Positions 48,250 through 60,537 of a stretch of DNA of 64,000 nt are shown here, piece by piece (positions within the stretch are counted from its first letter, which is position 1; every line of letters starts with the position of its first letter). The position numbers were made by a program, and so were the translations under genes. The notes beneath the pieces were generated by a model. The model was given only the letters and a program-made list of their open reading frames with translations, did no database searches and was not told the origin of the DNA. Source of the stretch: Ctenosaura bakeri (Eukaryota > Chordata > Lepidosauria > Squamata > Iguanidae); the NCBI GenBank assembly GCA_948474755.1, contig CAOLHI010002152.1, forward strand, positions 186,001 to 250,000, in the 5' to 3' direction.

Positions 48250-48644
48250 GGCATTTTCCTCACGATGGTGCCCTCCTGCATTATCCCATCGCACTCCTGG
48301 CAGCACCTTTGCTGGGATGGAAGCACATTCCCAACACTCCTCTCCACACACGACTGGCTGCCTGTGAAATGGAGCACAAGGGACACACTCTGTCCTTACA
48401 GACTGCAGCTGGCCTTCTTCCTATGCTGCAGTAGGGGAAGAAGTGTGTAGACCATGCTTCCAATATTTCTGCATGGCCAGCTGCAACGGAACGCTCATGT
48501 GATGGGGGTGATTGATGGAGTTTCTCCATCAATTATATAGCCTGTGACCGCTCTGACTGGCAATGCGAGAAGCCAGGACCGCGATGACATCATGCAGAAG
48601 CATTGTGGTAGTTTGCTCCTCTCGCATTGTCATGTGGAAAGGGC
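48250..48644. mobile_element. Harbinger-like MITE (395 bp)
   Basis: The left end GGCATTTTCCTCACGATGG and the right end read from the other strand (GCCCTTTCCACATGACAATG) are imperfect inverted repeats. The flanks TAA (48247-48249) and TGA (48645-48647) fit a decayed 3-bp duplication. The interior has more open frames than its surroundings but nothing recognisable. Confidence 0.5.
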
Positions 48645-48693
48645 TGATGTGTTAACTAGGTACTGCTGTTTAAGATGAAGATGTAGAAAATGG

Positions 48694-49391
48694 CTGGATA
48701 GCAGTGCGTGTGAAAGGGATCTAGGAGTCTTCATAGATCACAAGCTGAACATGAGTCAGCAGTGTGATGCGGCAGCCAAGAAAGCCAATGCAATTTTTGG
48801 CTGCATCAATAGGAGTATGGTGTCTAGATCGAGAGAGGTACTGGTACCACTCTACTCTGCTTTGATTAGACCCCATCTTGAATACTGTGTCCAGTTCTGG
48901 GCACCCCAATTCAAGAAGGATATTGACAAGCTGGAGCAAGTCCAGAGGAGGGCGACCGAAACGGTGAGAGGCCTGGAAGCCATACCCTATGTGGATAGAC
49001 TTAGAGAGCTGGGTATGTTTAGTCTACAGAAGAGAAGGTTAAGAGGGGACATGATAGCCATGTTTAAATATTTGAAGGGATGCCACGTAGAGGAGGGAGA
49101 GGGCTTGTTTTCTGCTGCTCCAGAGACCAGGACAAGGAGCAATGGATTCAAGCTGCAGGAAAGGAGATTCCACCTGAACCTCAGGAAGAACTTCCTGACA
49201 GTCAGGGCTGTCCGGCAGTGGAATATGCTGCCTTGGAGTGTAGTCGAGTCTCCTTCCTTGGAAGATTTAAGCAGAGACTGGATGGCCATCTGTCGGGAGT
49301 GCTTTGAGGGTGTTCCTGCATGGCAGGGGGTTGGACTGGATGGCCCCTGCGGTCTCTTCCAACTCTACATTTCTATGATTCTATGAAAACA
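48694..49391 (+). mobile_element. CR1 LINE, 5'-truncated, reverse-transcriptase C-terminus and 3' end
   Basis: The frame is open from about 48700 with [19 protein letters not shown], then [38 protein letters not shown] and the [13 protein letters not shown] segment, all diagnostic of CR1 reverse transcriptase. Near 49267 one base appears to be missing, so the normal terminal residues ([14 protein letters not shown]) continue in the next frame. The 3' end is CTATGATTCTATGA, the CR1 octamer. CR1 copies itself by target-primed reverse transcription and is usually 5'-truncated, as here. It is the least decayed LINE in the window. Confidence 0.93.
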
Positions 49392-50017
49392 AAAATGGCT
49401 ATAACTTTACTTTCTGAGCTGTTGTTACCATGTTTTATGCATTTTCCTTCAGGGTTGCAAAACATTTGACACTACAGATGTTTGGCCCATAACTCTCAAA
49501 GCCCTCTAACCAACATGGACAGTGGTAAGGGATTGTGCCGGTGGAAGTCCAAAAGATCTAGAAGGCAGAAAAATTCCTAACTCTCCCTTGCAGTAACCTA
49601 CTACCATCCCAGTCTCTGTGCACTGAAAGCAATTATTTAAAATACAAGGTGTTATTTTTCTCTAATACACAAATCATATATTTTCTTTATTTAAACCAAG
49701 CTTCTCCCATTTTTAAAATTCATTTTAGCTAATTAATTTGCATCTGTCTTTATTAAATATAGCGCATTATCCACAACCAGTGATACATAATGAACAGTAA
49801 TTTGTCACTGCTTGACTCCTCATACAATCCTACTAATCAGAAGAAGGATAACTTGAAAATAAAAAGGGAGAGAGAGAAATATTGTACAGAATCAGTCAGA
49901 ACATTGGATGAATGCGCACACTGAGAAATGTAGCAAAGATGTGGATTTATTTAGGACAAGTATGGTATTTGTTGACCAGCAAAACAGTCTCTTGACCTTC
50001 AGCTGTATGTATTAGAG

Positions 50018-50322
50018 CAGGGCTTTTCAAATGGTGTGCCGTGACACATTAGTGTGTCGCCTGAATGCGTAGGTGTGTTGCCTACAATCTTGGAAATGTA
50101 TGTTATTATTTATAAATCATATATTTTTAAAAATATATGAAAGGTTTTCATAAGATGTGTTGTGTCCCCATACATTTTGTTTTTACAATGTATGTATGTG
50201 TCTGTATCTCTTACCAGGGGTTAGTTTAACCTCCAGTTTGCCAGTAAAACTGAATTACTGTGTCGCAAAATGATGCATGTCTAAAAAGTGTGTTACCAAC
50301 ATGAAAAGTCTGGAAAGCTCTG
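50018..50322 (+). mobile_element. hAT MITE (305 bp)
   Basis: It starts CAGGGCTTTTCAAATGG and ends AGTCTGGAAAGCTCTG. These are inverted repeats. The 8-bp flanks TATTAGAG (50010-50017) and TTTTAGAG (50323-50330) differ once. It is a short relative of the element at 30745-32897. Confidence 0.82.
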
Positions 50323-50789
50323 TTTTAGAGAAAGGTTTAGAGTTGAGAGTGAGTGAATCATGCACAATGGGCTGAATTCTGAAGTTTATGCTGAGAGTTA
50401 TATCTTGATGATGTTGTTTTGCCAGAATATAGATGTTATTTATTCGTTACAGTTCCATCCTGTCTTTCTTGTCAGGAGCTCCAGGTGGCCTATGTGGTTC
50501 TTCCCCTTCCTTACTTTTATCTGGATATCAGGAGGAGAGGCAGTGGTTGACCCAAGTTTAATAAGTCATGGGTGAGTAGGGCTTCAGCCTAGTCCTACTC
50601 CAGCACTATAATCACTACATAGCTTTTCCTAGCCCTGGGTCCATCCATCATCATCATCCCAACTAAAACACATAAAACCATTTAAAATACACCAATCTAA
50701 AACTCACAGTTTAAAATTGACTGGCTAAGCTGCTGGAAGGGATAGGTCTTTACTGCTTTTTAAAATTCAAACAGCATATTTAGTTGTCA

Positions 50790-51140
50790 AATCTATTCTG
50801 GCAGGTCATTCCACAGTCTAGGAGCAGCTGATGAAAAGGTCCTCTTGGTGACCCTTGCCAATCTAGTGCTGGTGGGTTTAAGTAAATGCCCCCCAGAAGA
50901 CCTGGGTGTACTGGGCAGATTGTATGGCAGGGGAGAGAGACTATTCTTCAGGTAACTTGGACCCAAACCATGTGGGGCTTTAAAGGCAGTAACCAACACT
51001 TTGTACTTTGCTCAGCAAGCCAGTGGAGTGATTTTAATATTGGTGTGATATGCTTAATCTTGAATATATCTGTAACCAATCTGGCTGCCATATTTTAGAC
51101 CAGTTGGAATTTCTGAACTTGATGCAAAGGTAACCCAATG
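50790..51140 (-). mobile_element. LINE fragment, RT C-terminal remnant (L2-like)
   Basis: On the minus strand 50793-50999 reads AFKAPHGLGPSYLKNSLSP, then RTFSSAAPRLWNDLPE, the C-terminal pattern of L2-clade reverse transcriptases. Further repeat sequence continues to about 51140. It is truncated at both ends. Confidence 0.6.
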
Positions 51141-52865
51141 TACAGTACTCCTGACCATTGCATCTATGTGTGCTGACATTTGGAGGGGACAGATCCAGGA
51201 GCACTCCCAGTGTCTTTAAGGGAGCGTCTGACCCCATCCAGGACTGGTCAACACACTTCCAGCCCCAGATTAGATCTCTTAATAGGATGACTGGAATAGA
51301 GGGCTGCATGTGTTTGGAGACTGCACTTAAGAAAGTTGAACCTGAAAGTAATAAAACATCACTGCTGGAGAATGGGTTGAAATGGCCTTTCAAGAAGATG
51401 ATTTCAGGTAAGCTTTCATTTCTGAGAAGGGCATCCCTTTCCTGCTGTTGTCATTGCTGTCCATTCATTTACCTTCTTCCTCTCTGCCCAAAGGGAAAGG
51501 TTGAGATGAATGGAGACAATTCCTCCTTGTACCTAGCACAGTTTGGTTATTTGGAGAGGACATGTATCAGCTGCCAGATGGAGGAGAAGAAGAACCAGAA
51601 GATTCTTAGAATTCTTCATGTGGTGAGCTATAAGCTTTGACATGTGCACACATGATCCTGATTTGCAACATCAGTTCTCAAATTTGTGTTTGGTACAGAA
51701 ACCAGCATTCTAAGAAAATGCCTAGGGCAACATTTAGTGAAACAAAGGAAATTAGAGAGCAGCCTGGCTGACTGGAGGCTCATTAGTCAGGACAAAAGTA
51801 GTCCTGGTACCTAATGTCTCCTATTGCTATCTCAAGCTAGCAGAAACAAAGTAAATTTGCCAGTCAGCTAGCGATGGTATAGAAGACCTAATTTTGGCAC
51901 TCAGATAGACCACAACTAAGACCCTGCTTCTTGTAGCATCTATGATGTAGATAGAAATGGGAAAGCAATTTATATTAACCATTAAAAAAGCCAATGTATT
52001 CATGGTCTGTGAGTCTGTCAACAAAAGTGTGGACATATCTTTTTGTTTCACATGATTGAGAAGACATGGCAGGTAGCAGATTATTTGTTTTCTTTGTCCT
52101 TCTTGAGTTAGGTTGACATAAATACACATGACTCAAACTATATGCCTTTAAGAAAAAACATGCTTTAGACAGTTGGGGAAATGTGTATGAAATGTTTAGA
52201 TTAAGAAGAATGCATAAGAAAGACATATGAGGAAAATACATGGAATTCTCCATGGAAAAGCATAAAGGTCTTACAATCTGTTGTGAAACAAGGACAAGAA
52301 GAAAATTCCACTTGGATTCAGATATACATAATGAAATCAAGACTGGAGAGTTTTCACATATCTGTTTGTAGAAGCTAATTGTGCTTTCAGAGAAGGTTGA
52401 ACATAAAGCACGACTTCTGTGCCTGACCTAAAAACCTGAGGGACCATTCCAGGGGAGGAGTGCATAGGACTCCCTGAGATGCTCTTTTTCAAGGTATTTG
52501 CACATACCTTGTAATGTCTACAACCACCTTGGCATGTTCAGGACACAAAAACCCTAGGATTGCCAAGGTACCTGTGTCTTTAATAGCTGCATAACAGAGA
52601 CAAATTTAGCTAGTGAACATTTTTCTAGCAAAAGGATAAGACGAACAGGAAAAAACATCACCTGCTAAATTTCTTCCTTTTCTGCAGTTGTTAGAGGTAT
52701 TGGACTCTTGCCAAAAAAAGTTGGCAACCCTAAAGAAGAGCCTTCATTTCTGCTGATAAAACACTCAGCACAATTCCCCAATAGTTTTTTTGTACAATCA
52801 TTATTCTGAAAATTGCCAGCTTATCTCTTCCCTGAGCTTACCAAATGGGGCAAAACATGTTTGGG

Positions 52866-52925
52866 CCCAGCTAGCATAGGATGATGGGAATTGCAGTCTA
52901 ACAATATCTGAAGGGCCCCACAAAG
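52866..52925 (+). repeat. Palindromic dispersed repeat, right half
   Basis: It contains GATGGGAATTGCAGTCTAAC and AATATCTGAAGGGCC, matching the family at 28140. Confidence 0.5.
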
Positions 52926-52927
52926 AC

Positions 52928-53282
52928 TCTAGAACCTTAAGAGTTGGAAGGGGCTACAAGGGCCATCTATTTAAAGACCTCCAAAAAAGGAGACTCCACC
53001 ACACTTCCAGGCGGGGCATTCCACTGTGGAACAGCTAGTACAATAAACAAGTTCCTCCTGACGGGATCTCTTTTCTTTTAATTTGGATGTTTTGGTTGGT
53101 GTTCTAGTCTTTGGCGCCTCAGAAAACAAGCTTGTTCGATCTTCTTCATGGCATCCCTTTAAAGATGGCTGTCACATCAACTTTCAGTCTTCTCTTTCCC
53201 ACTTTAAATATATCCAACTTCCTAAGTCATTCTTGATAAAGTTTGGTTTGATCACCTTGGTCGCCCATCTCTGGACATGATA
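52928..53282 (-). mobile_element. CR1 LINE 3' part
   Basis: The plus strand reads the complement of the CR1 3' region: AGAGTTGGAAGGGGCTACAA, AAAGACCTCCAAAAAAGGAG, ACAAGTTCCTCCTGACGG, GAAAACAAGCTTGTTCGATC. It covers the 3' end and part of the RT C-terminus and is more decayed than the copy at 48694. Confidence 0.85.
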
Positions 53283-53299
53283 TCTTGGACCCCTACCTT

Positions 53300-55290
53300 T
53301 AAAGAAATGTCTGTTGAAGATAATTTGCCTATATTTGATAATCCCTAATGGCAGTTCACCTCTGAGTGCATAATTATTTAAAGCAGCAGAGTAGCACACT
53401 GTTTGGTTTTTTTAAAAAAACAGCTTAGCATTTGAATTATACTTCTGTGTATACTTTATCATAATTTTTATGAGAAAATGCTGGGAGATGCTGTCTCCAG
53501 AAATAGATACATATGGTGTGTTTTCATAGAGAACATTTGCTGATGCAGCAATTAATGTCCAATACCTCTGATCAGAGCGATAAGTCATACAAATCCTTTG
53601 TGTGCACCAAGTGGAATCTTTATCCTTAAAGCCTGATGCGATGGTAATATTTTGTGGCAGCCTGGGGCTGCCAACTTAACAATGACAGCAACTACAACTA
53701 ATTAACACTTTACCCAGACAGAGTTGGATTATGAACAGAAGTTTCAAGCTGTAATGAATGCAGAATCATTCCCTGGTGGTAATCAGAACAGATGCCTGAA
53801 GTGATAGTAAATTAAAAAAAAGAAAAAGAAAAAAAAAGGAAAAGAAAGAAATGACAGAAACAACTTTATAGTACATCTTATTTACTGGTCCTTACACCTT
53901 GATTGTATTTATTTGTTTATGTGTGAGTTTGTGCTACTCAAGTTGATATCCCCCCACCCACCCTCAAAATACTCATGTATAACACATATATTTTGCTTCT
54001 GAATCTGTTCCACTGAGATTTTATTCAAAGATTAGAAAAGGGCTGGTGGGATGATACTTTTGAAAGTGTAGACTTTGGTAGAACTAGTATGAGCAACAGA
54101 TGGAATGCTCAGCAGTAAATTAAAAAAAAAAACCCTCATAAGAACATAACTCAGATAAACAGCAAGTCGCAGATAACAGAAGGCTACAAAAATAACAATG
54201 GAAGTATTCTCAGAAATGGGGGAAATGCCAGATTTCACATCATCTTGGAAAAGATGGGACAAATGTACAATATATTTAAGAGTCACATCTTTGTAAGTAA
54301 TTCTAACTGATGGAAATTTGTGTAATTTGGTTGCCAGAGAAAAGAGACATATATACGTTAATATGTATGGATGGGGAATTTGGGGAGCCTAGTCTGAAAA
54401 AGCAACTTTGCTAAAGTTTACTCAGGTTCATGCATAGCAAACCCTGCCTGGGCTTTCTAATTTCTTAAAAACAATTTGGTACACTTTAAATACTCTTTAA
54501 TGTACTTATACTATTCTAACAGAATTCCTGGATAGGACTGCCAATGGTTGCTATAAGAAGAACATTAAGTCAAAGAAGCCCAGCTGCATTTAAGAGGCAA
54601 CGATTCTAAAGATAACTCTGAAATTAAAGCCATATGCTTTAATATGGGCAGGGCTGTATATGGGCTTTTTGGTCAAGGAATACAGTTCTCAGCTTGGATG
54701 TAGGAGAATCTTGGTTCAAATCCTGGAAAAGACCAAGAGAAGGAGGTTGTACCTTTGAGAAAGTATTAAAAAGTCAGTGGCAGAGTACACGTATTGCTTT
54801 CTGAAGGCTGAGAGTCCAATCTCTGGCCCCTTGTTAAAAGTCTCCAGTAGCAGCTTATGGGAAAGCCAAGCTGGTCCTACAATTAGGCAGAGTGAGGTGG
54901 TTGCCTCAGCTGGCAGATGCTGAGAGGTGGCAGCAACTCTCTTGAGAACAAAGCTGTGTCTTGTGAGTTCTGTTGTGTGCCCAGGAGAGCCTGCTGCCTT
55001 CAGCTGTGGTAGAGGAAGCTGTCCTGTCATGAGTACTGAAGTAAAATTTCATCTGCCAACCAGCCAGCTTTTGCACATGGAATGGGAGGCATGCCATCTT
55101 GTTCTTTGTAATGGGCAACAAAATATCTTCTACTGGTCCTGTGGAAAGACCCTGGCCTGAGACTCCAGACAGATACTATCAGTCAGTGCTCAGCTAGACA
55201 TGCAAATAGAAGGAAAACATGAGAGAAAATTGATCCCATCAATGAAGACAACATCTGCTAGACAAAAGCCCAGTGCAGATATTATGGAAT
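53300..55290. other. Intergenic stretch, no confident feature
   Basis: It contains an A-rich run (53810-53850) and a possible low-copy repeat (about 54830-54950, TTGCCTCAGCTGGCAGATGC), but no exon or RNA gene that I can support. Confidence 0.35.
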
Positions 55291-55297
55291 ATAGATT

Positions 55298-55528
55298 AAG
55301 CCCCAATACTGTGAAAGGACCAGATCCTATCTGATTTCAGAGGTCAAGCAGTGTCAGACTTGTCTAGTACTTGGAAGGGAGACCACCAGGTAATACCAGA
55401 TACTGTAGGTGATATTCAGAGGAAGACAGTGGCAAACCACTTCTAAATATTCCTTGTCTAAGAAAACCCTATTAAATTTGTGTGGTCACCGTAAGTCAAC
55501 AGGAGACTTGAAGACACATGCCTTCCTT
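55298..55528 (+). mobile_element. 5S rRNA-headed SINE, full length
   Basis: The head matches 5S rRNA order: GATCCTATCTGATTTCAGAG, GTCAAGCAGTGTCAGACTTG (A-box region) and GTACTTGGAAGGGAGACCAC (C-box region). The body AAATATTCCTTGTCTAAGAA and the tail CCGTAAGTCAACAGGAGACT, then TGAAGACACA, follow. It is decayed but complete. Confidence 0.88.
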
Positions 55529-55764
55529 TTTTTAAGCACATAAAACTGGGTTCCATTCCTTGAGCATTTCCATTGCTCCTCGCATGGAGAGCTACTCTCC
55601 ATAGAGGAGATACTTCTCCATGCTTGGAGGTTCCCTGCTCAGCCCAGAATGCTTGGAAATCAGTGTTCAGAAATGTGTGTAGAGCCTCTCTGTATAGAGA
55701 AGCCTCCTCTTTTCAGAAGATGAAAATCTGAATAGCAGAATTTAAGGTGAAATTTGTTTCAAAT

Positions 55765-55832
55765 TATTCTAAGCTGCTCTGGGTTCCATGCCTGGAGAAG
55801 GGCAAGGTATAAATGAAGTGAAGTGAAATGAA
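55765..55832 (+). mobile_element. LINE/SINE 3' tail fragment
   Basis: AAGCTGCTCTGGGTTCCATG followed by GGAGAAGGGCAAGGTATAAA is a typical squamate LINE/SINE tail, with a short GAAGT repeat after it. Confidence 0.55.
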
Positions 55833-56159
55833 ATTGTTCCCTACCTTGGGAGGCAATGAAAATGATGACAAGGTGGGGGGATGAGGGCAGAATGAGCATA
55901 CTCCTTCTCCTTATGCTCTTTCTCTGTTTTGTGTCTGTTTAGCCTGCATTCCAAAATAGGACTATGCAAACAGAGCCTGGATATTTTTGGGGGAGAGGGA
56001 TGGAATGTCAAGAATCCCCTAGCCAGTTTTATTGACTGGGAGATTCTCAGAATTGTAGACCAAAAAATTAACCTTCTCAGTCTCTCCCAAGCAGTCTCAC
56101 AGGCAGCTTCCTTTATCTGTGCAGTGGGACAAAGATTTCTTCATTTTACTGCATGAAGA

Positions 56160-58740
56160 CTTAGTGAACAGCATCCTGCCAAAATTGGTTGTTAGTGATT
56201 CTGAAACTCTCCAAACTGTCTGTGGAAGCCTTTTTATCTCCCTCCAGTCCTGACATTTCTTTTAAATAAGTCTGAATGTTCTTTCTCCCCTCTGTGCTGC
56301 ACACATTTCTCAAGCAAATTCACTTACGAAGGTCGCAAGGAAGTCTGAAACACACACTGTACCGCAAACAGTTCTGTGGCCAATATGGTTTCATGCCACT
56401 AATCATGGGTAGTGAAGAGTAAGATATTGCATGTGGGGCTGTGACTCAGATAACGGGAAGCTTTGCAGAAACAATTTTACTTTAGGATGGCATCTTGCCA
56501 AGCACTTTTCAAATGGTTATATGCCTTTTGTAAGTGACAATTAAAAGGAAAGAAGATGTTTTTTTTTTAATTTAAAAAATTAGATGCAATTGACATAGTC
56601 GAGAACTGGCCATGCTGTATGGAGGAAATCTGGTATCTCTGGTCAAAAAGGTAACTTTTCTGAACTCTGGTGTAGTCTTTTACCATGTGAATGCAAAGGG
56701 GACTATGGTAGTTCTTGCCTTTTCACATCTCAATATGAATGCATGAAATGTACTACAGATGGTCCAGAAGGAATCACATAACGTATTAAGATATAAGTCA
56801 TACAGCACATAATATATTGACACATGGACATGTCATATTGAGTTAAGGAAAGTCATGTTCAAAATCATGGGCAATTGCAATCCTGATCACATGTCTATAG
56901 GGTTACTTGGAGTTACGCATATGAAAAACTTTGTTTCTATTCAGTCTCATTTTCCTCTGAATCCTATTTGCATTTCCTTCCTATCCTACCTGGGGCTGGC
57001 ATTATCACTAGCCTTATGACACAATTGCTTCAGGCAGCAGAAGTGTAGGAGTGGCTTCCATGTTCGGGTTTTATTCTAGATTTTAAAGGAAGTATCCATG
57101 GTGCTGAACACTATTGCCAAAATAGTTTCAGAACCTTGGCCAGCTCCTTTGACAACTGCATTCAGAGTACGTTCACTGACATGAAGCCTTCGCTTCAGAC
57201 CATCCCTGTGTCTAGCTATTTCTCCTGAGCTCCCTGGATGTTCTGCTCTATTGAGAATAAAGCTGTGTATGCCACATACAAGAACAAGTTTCTTACTTCA
57301 GGTTTCATAGGTGATTCTACTCTATCACCAGTTGTGACGTAGATTTATCTGCCAGTCCAGCTGGCATCTGTCTGTGGCACCATCTTGTTCATTCCATGAC
57401 TAAAGCTGTTTTGGAGTGCCCTGCACATGGAAGCCTGCTTCAGAGTTTTGTCCTAAATGTACAAAGGTCAAGGTAGAAAGGTTGTGGCAGAGTGAACAAG
57501 GAAAGAATCCTGGCTCATCCCTACTTTTAGTTCTCACATGAACAAAGCTGTTATGGTTTGGCCACCCTGTGTTAAATCTTGTAACATTTATTCTCGTCCA
57601 CCATGTTAACAGGCTTTTCAAGAACCCCAGTCTAAGCAGCAGCCTCCTTGGAAATATGCTTAGTACTGTTTGACTAAACATCTGAAACTATCAGCTGATC
57701 TGACCAATCTGTACTTGACAGCTTGAAGGCATCTTCTTGAAGGAAAGAAACTTGGGCCTTCTTCGGATGGATCAATAGATCCAGTAAATGTCAGGCTATT
57801 TTGTTTCATACTTTGTAATGGTTGTTCCTGCTCATGCATCCACTTGTGCCCTAACTATACCAGAGTTTCATCCACTCTTTTTTTTTCCTGCTTGAGGTAT
57901 GGTAACTGTGGTGTGGGATTGATTTTTCTCCACCCATTTTTTATCCCCTCCATGAACTCAACACCTCCTTCCATGATCTTCCTCCCTCTCTCACTCATTT
58001 ATTATTATTATTTTGGTTATATTGCTTAAAGTGGTCTGCTACTTTAGCACTATAACTGTAAAAGAAATGATAAGAAAAACAGGAAACATTCAACATGGCA
58101 CCCAGAAATTCAGTGATGGGATAAAGGTAAAGAGAAAACTTCCTTAGCAAAGTGTGTACCCCCATTTAATACATTGTCAGTTGGTCTGCCCAGAGGTACA
58201 GGATGAACTGGAAGAATGGATACAGACAGGAATTTACCCCTTCCTGCATCAGAATTTCCCAGGACATTAAAAAAAAAACAAAACCCAATACTTTGGGTTT
58301 AAAAAGTTGAGGCTAATCCCAGAAATTAATGAGAAATGGATCAGGACAGGAAGTATGTTCTATGGATATTTTAAGAAATCAGGTACAGGTATAACTCCCA
58401 CCAAATCCCAAGGCTTTTGGCCAGTCTGTATGGGTCACTTGTTACTCTATTTTCTTGGACTGGTTTTGAAGAAGAAACCCTCCACACACTTTGTAATAAA
58501 AAAATTATTCTAAAGTTACTTAAGCAGCCTGGAACTGAAAGTGAGAACTGCTTTAATTTGTCTGCTTTTGGACTCTTGTGAAAACTGAGAACAGTGTTTG
58601 AACCATGAGGAGGCTCAAAAGTGACTAAGGGGGTTTTTGGTCTATAGAGCTTTCTCTTCATAGAAGGGGAAGAGAGGAAAATGACATCACTCAGTGGTGA
58701 CATCAAAAGCAGCCTGCTTGCTGGGCTGTGGGCTTGTATT
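56160..58740. other. DNTT upstream region, no recognised repeats of size
   Basis: About 2.5 kb of AT-rich DNA that looks unique apart from short low-complexity runs. It is the natural place for distal DNTT control elements, but no specific site is supported. Confidence 0.35.
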
Positions 58741-58747
58741 TTCCTGA

Positions 58748-58761
58748 AGGAAGTGCAGGTG
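58748..58761 (+). promoter_or_regulatory. ETS-like site overlapping region with E-box, DNTT proximal promoter
   Basis: AGGAAGTG (58748-58755) is an ETS-class core and CAGGTG (58756-58761) is an E2A-type E-box. They are adjacent and lie about 32-45 bp upstream of the start codon. Mammalian TdT promoters are TATA-less with an ETS/Ikaros element near the initiator. The assignment here is inference from motif and position only; no TATA box is seen. Confidence 0.35.
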
Positions 58762-58792
58762 TAAACAAACAAGGCAAAGTGTACATTGTCCC

Positions 58793-58995
58793 ATGAATAT
58801 GATCAGAACCACAGACTTTGTTCCCAAGAAGAAAAAGAAGAAAGGAATGCAACCTCCAGCACTTCAGAGCAGCTACAAAATACAGTTCAATGACATAGTC
58901 ATCTTTATTGTGGAAAGGAAAATGGGAGTGACGAGGAGAACATTCTTGATGGATCTAGCAAGAAGGAAAGGCTTTCGGATAGCAAATGAACTAAG
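58793..58995 (+). CDS. DNTT: Terminal deoxynucleotidyltransferase (TdT), coding exon 1
   Basis: TdT is the template-independent family-X DNA polymerase that adds N nucleotides to V(D)J coding ends in the lymphocyte nucleus. The exon encodes a basic leader with a KKKKKK nuclear-localisation-like run (residues 12-17) and then the start of the BRCT domain, with ERKMGVTRRTFLMDLARRKG nearly identical to mammalian TdT. It ends in NEL plus AG, followed by a GTATGG donor, so it stops after 67 codons in phase 2. Human TdT exon 1, as I recall, also ends after residue 67. The first ATG (58793) gives that length; an ATG at 58799 has a better -3 base and could be used. No exon 2 (rest of BRCT) was found before 64000, so intron 1 exceeds 5 kb. 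Confidence 0.93.
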
Positions 58996-59164
58996 GTATG
59001 GAAAATAACCACCACAACATTTGTTGGATTTCCTGTGTGCTGAGCTGGAGTTGGCATGCTTTCTCTAACAGTGCGATTCCATGCCTGCCTTGTCAGAAGC
59101 GTGTCAGAGAAGTATGTACACTCAAAAGTAGACAGCTGTGAACCTCTAAAATTTGTCAGGCTGC

Positions 59165-59250
59165 AAGCCTCCTGATCCCTTAATGTTGCTGGTACTGACT
59201 AGGGATAATGAGAATTTCAGTCCAATAACATGCAGAGGGCCACAGTTAGC
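59165..59250 (+). repeat. Palindromic dispersed repeat copy
   Basis: It contains GACTAGGGATAATGAGAATT, then TCAGTCCAATAACATGCAGA and GGGCCACAG, the right half of the family at 28140. Confidence 0.5.
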
Positions 59251-60537
59251 CACCTTGAAGTGTACAGGGGAGATTTACACACACAGCTAGACTACATATT
59301 GGAAAACAATTTTTAGCTCTCTATAAGAGATTTAACTAATTAACTACATTTGAAAAATGTTAGGAAAATAATGTCAGAAGATTTAATTTGAATAATAACC
59401 CTGACCTTAGAATAAGTTATCTGTTTAGTAACATTTACTTGTGTGAAACTTCAAGAACCATTTTAAATACATACATTGTTAGCACCATGCCAGTATATCT
59501 TCAACAACACAGATATTCAGTACTGTGCTTTCAGTTAAATAGAGATGCATTCTGCGCATATGTTTAGGCTGCTATTCTCGTCTGCTGTAAGAAATGGGAG
59601 CACCTCATGCTGCAGTTCATTTTCACAAATCTAATAAATTTTTCTTCTAGTTTTCAGCATAATGCCATTCCTCTCTTTTCTGCAATTTTACCTCATTCAA
59701 TCCCTCAGTTGGAAGCTCCATAGCTATTCTTCAAGGTAAACATGGAGCTTCTTTGTGGGTGAGATGTTGTAATTACTCCACTTTGGTGGAGAAGTAGGAG
59801 CCCCACAAGGGCAAAGGAATGCTTGTATGGAGGAGTTTTTGACAAAGCTTTATGTGGCATGAAACCATTCATGCAATTAACCCTCCCCTCCCCCTCTCTA
59901 TGTATGCTTGTGTGAGAGAGTAGGCCATTTTCTCTGCTAATGCTTTGATATAGATTGGACCTTCTGACACAGTTGGAAAATCCACCAGCTGAGGTGTGTG
60001 TAGGGGGAAATGCCATCCTCATTGAATTGATCCACCCTTATCATTGTCACTGCCACTGCCACAAGCTGGCCTCCATAGAAAGTAGTACCCACTTTACTAA
60101 GCAGTTAGAGCTGCTCTTCATAAAGCTAGCTGGGCAAAATGCCTGGCTCTGAGAGGTCTCTCTTCATCAGCAGACATTGTAGGCAGGATGCCCTGGGAAA
60201 CTGCCAGTACTGCTGTGATCCAGGGCAGCTAATCCACAATTCCTTGCCTTGAATGTTCCCCAGAAGAAGTAATCTAAGGCCTGACCATCTCTGGAATTCT
60301 ATGTGATGTCTGTTCCTCTGCTGAAACATTACTACATCAGGAGACAGTCCTCTATAGTTTACCAGAGCCCCGCTGTGAAGTTGCAGAATGGCTTTCCAGA
60401 AAGTGGAGTGATCAGGCCAGTGGCCAATGAGGCCCTTTAGAGCAGCAGAGAGGCTCCCTGGGTACCCTTCCAAGAGTGGGGAGTAGAATGCACCTAATAC
60501 TCTGTTGCCTTAGCTGAAAGGGCTGTTTTCCTCACAT

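Noticed and set aside
48751..49386. 211-codon frame as a host gene
   Set aside because: It is the CR1 reverse-transcriptase C-terminus followed by CR1 3' sequence.
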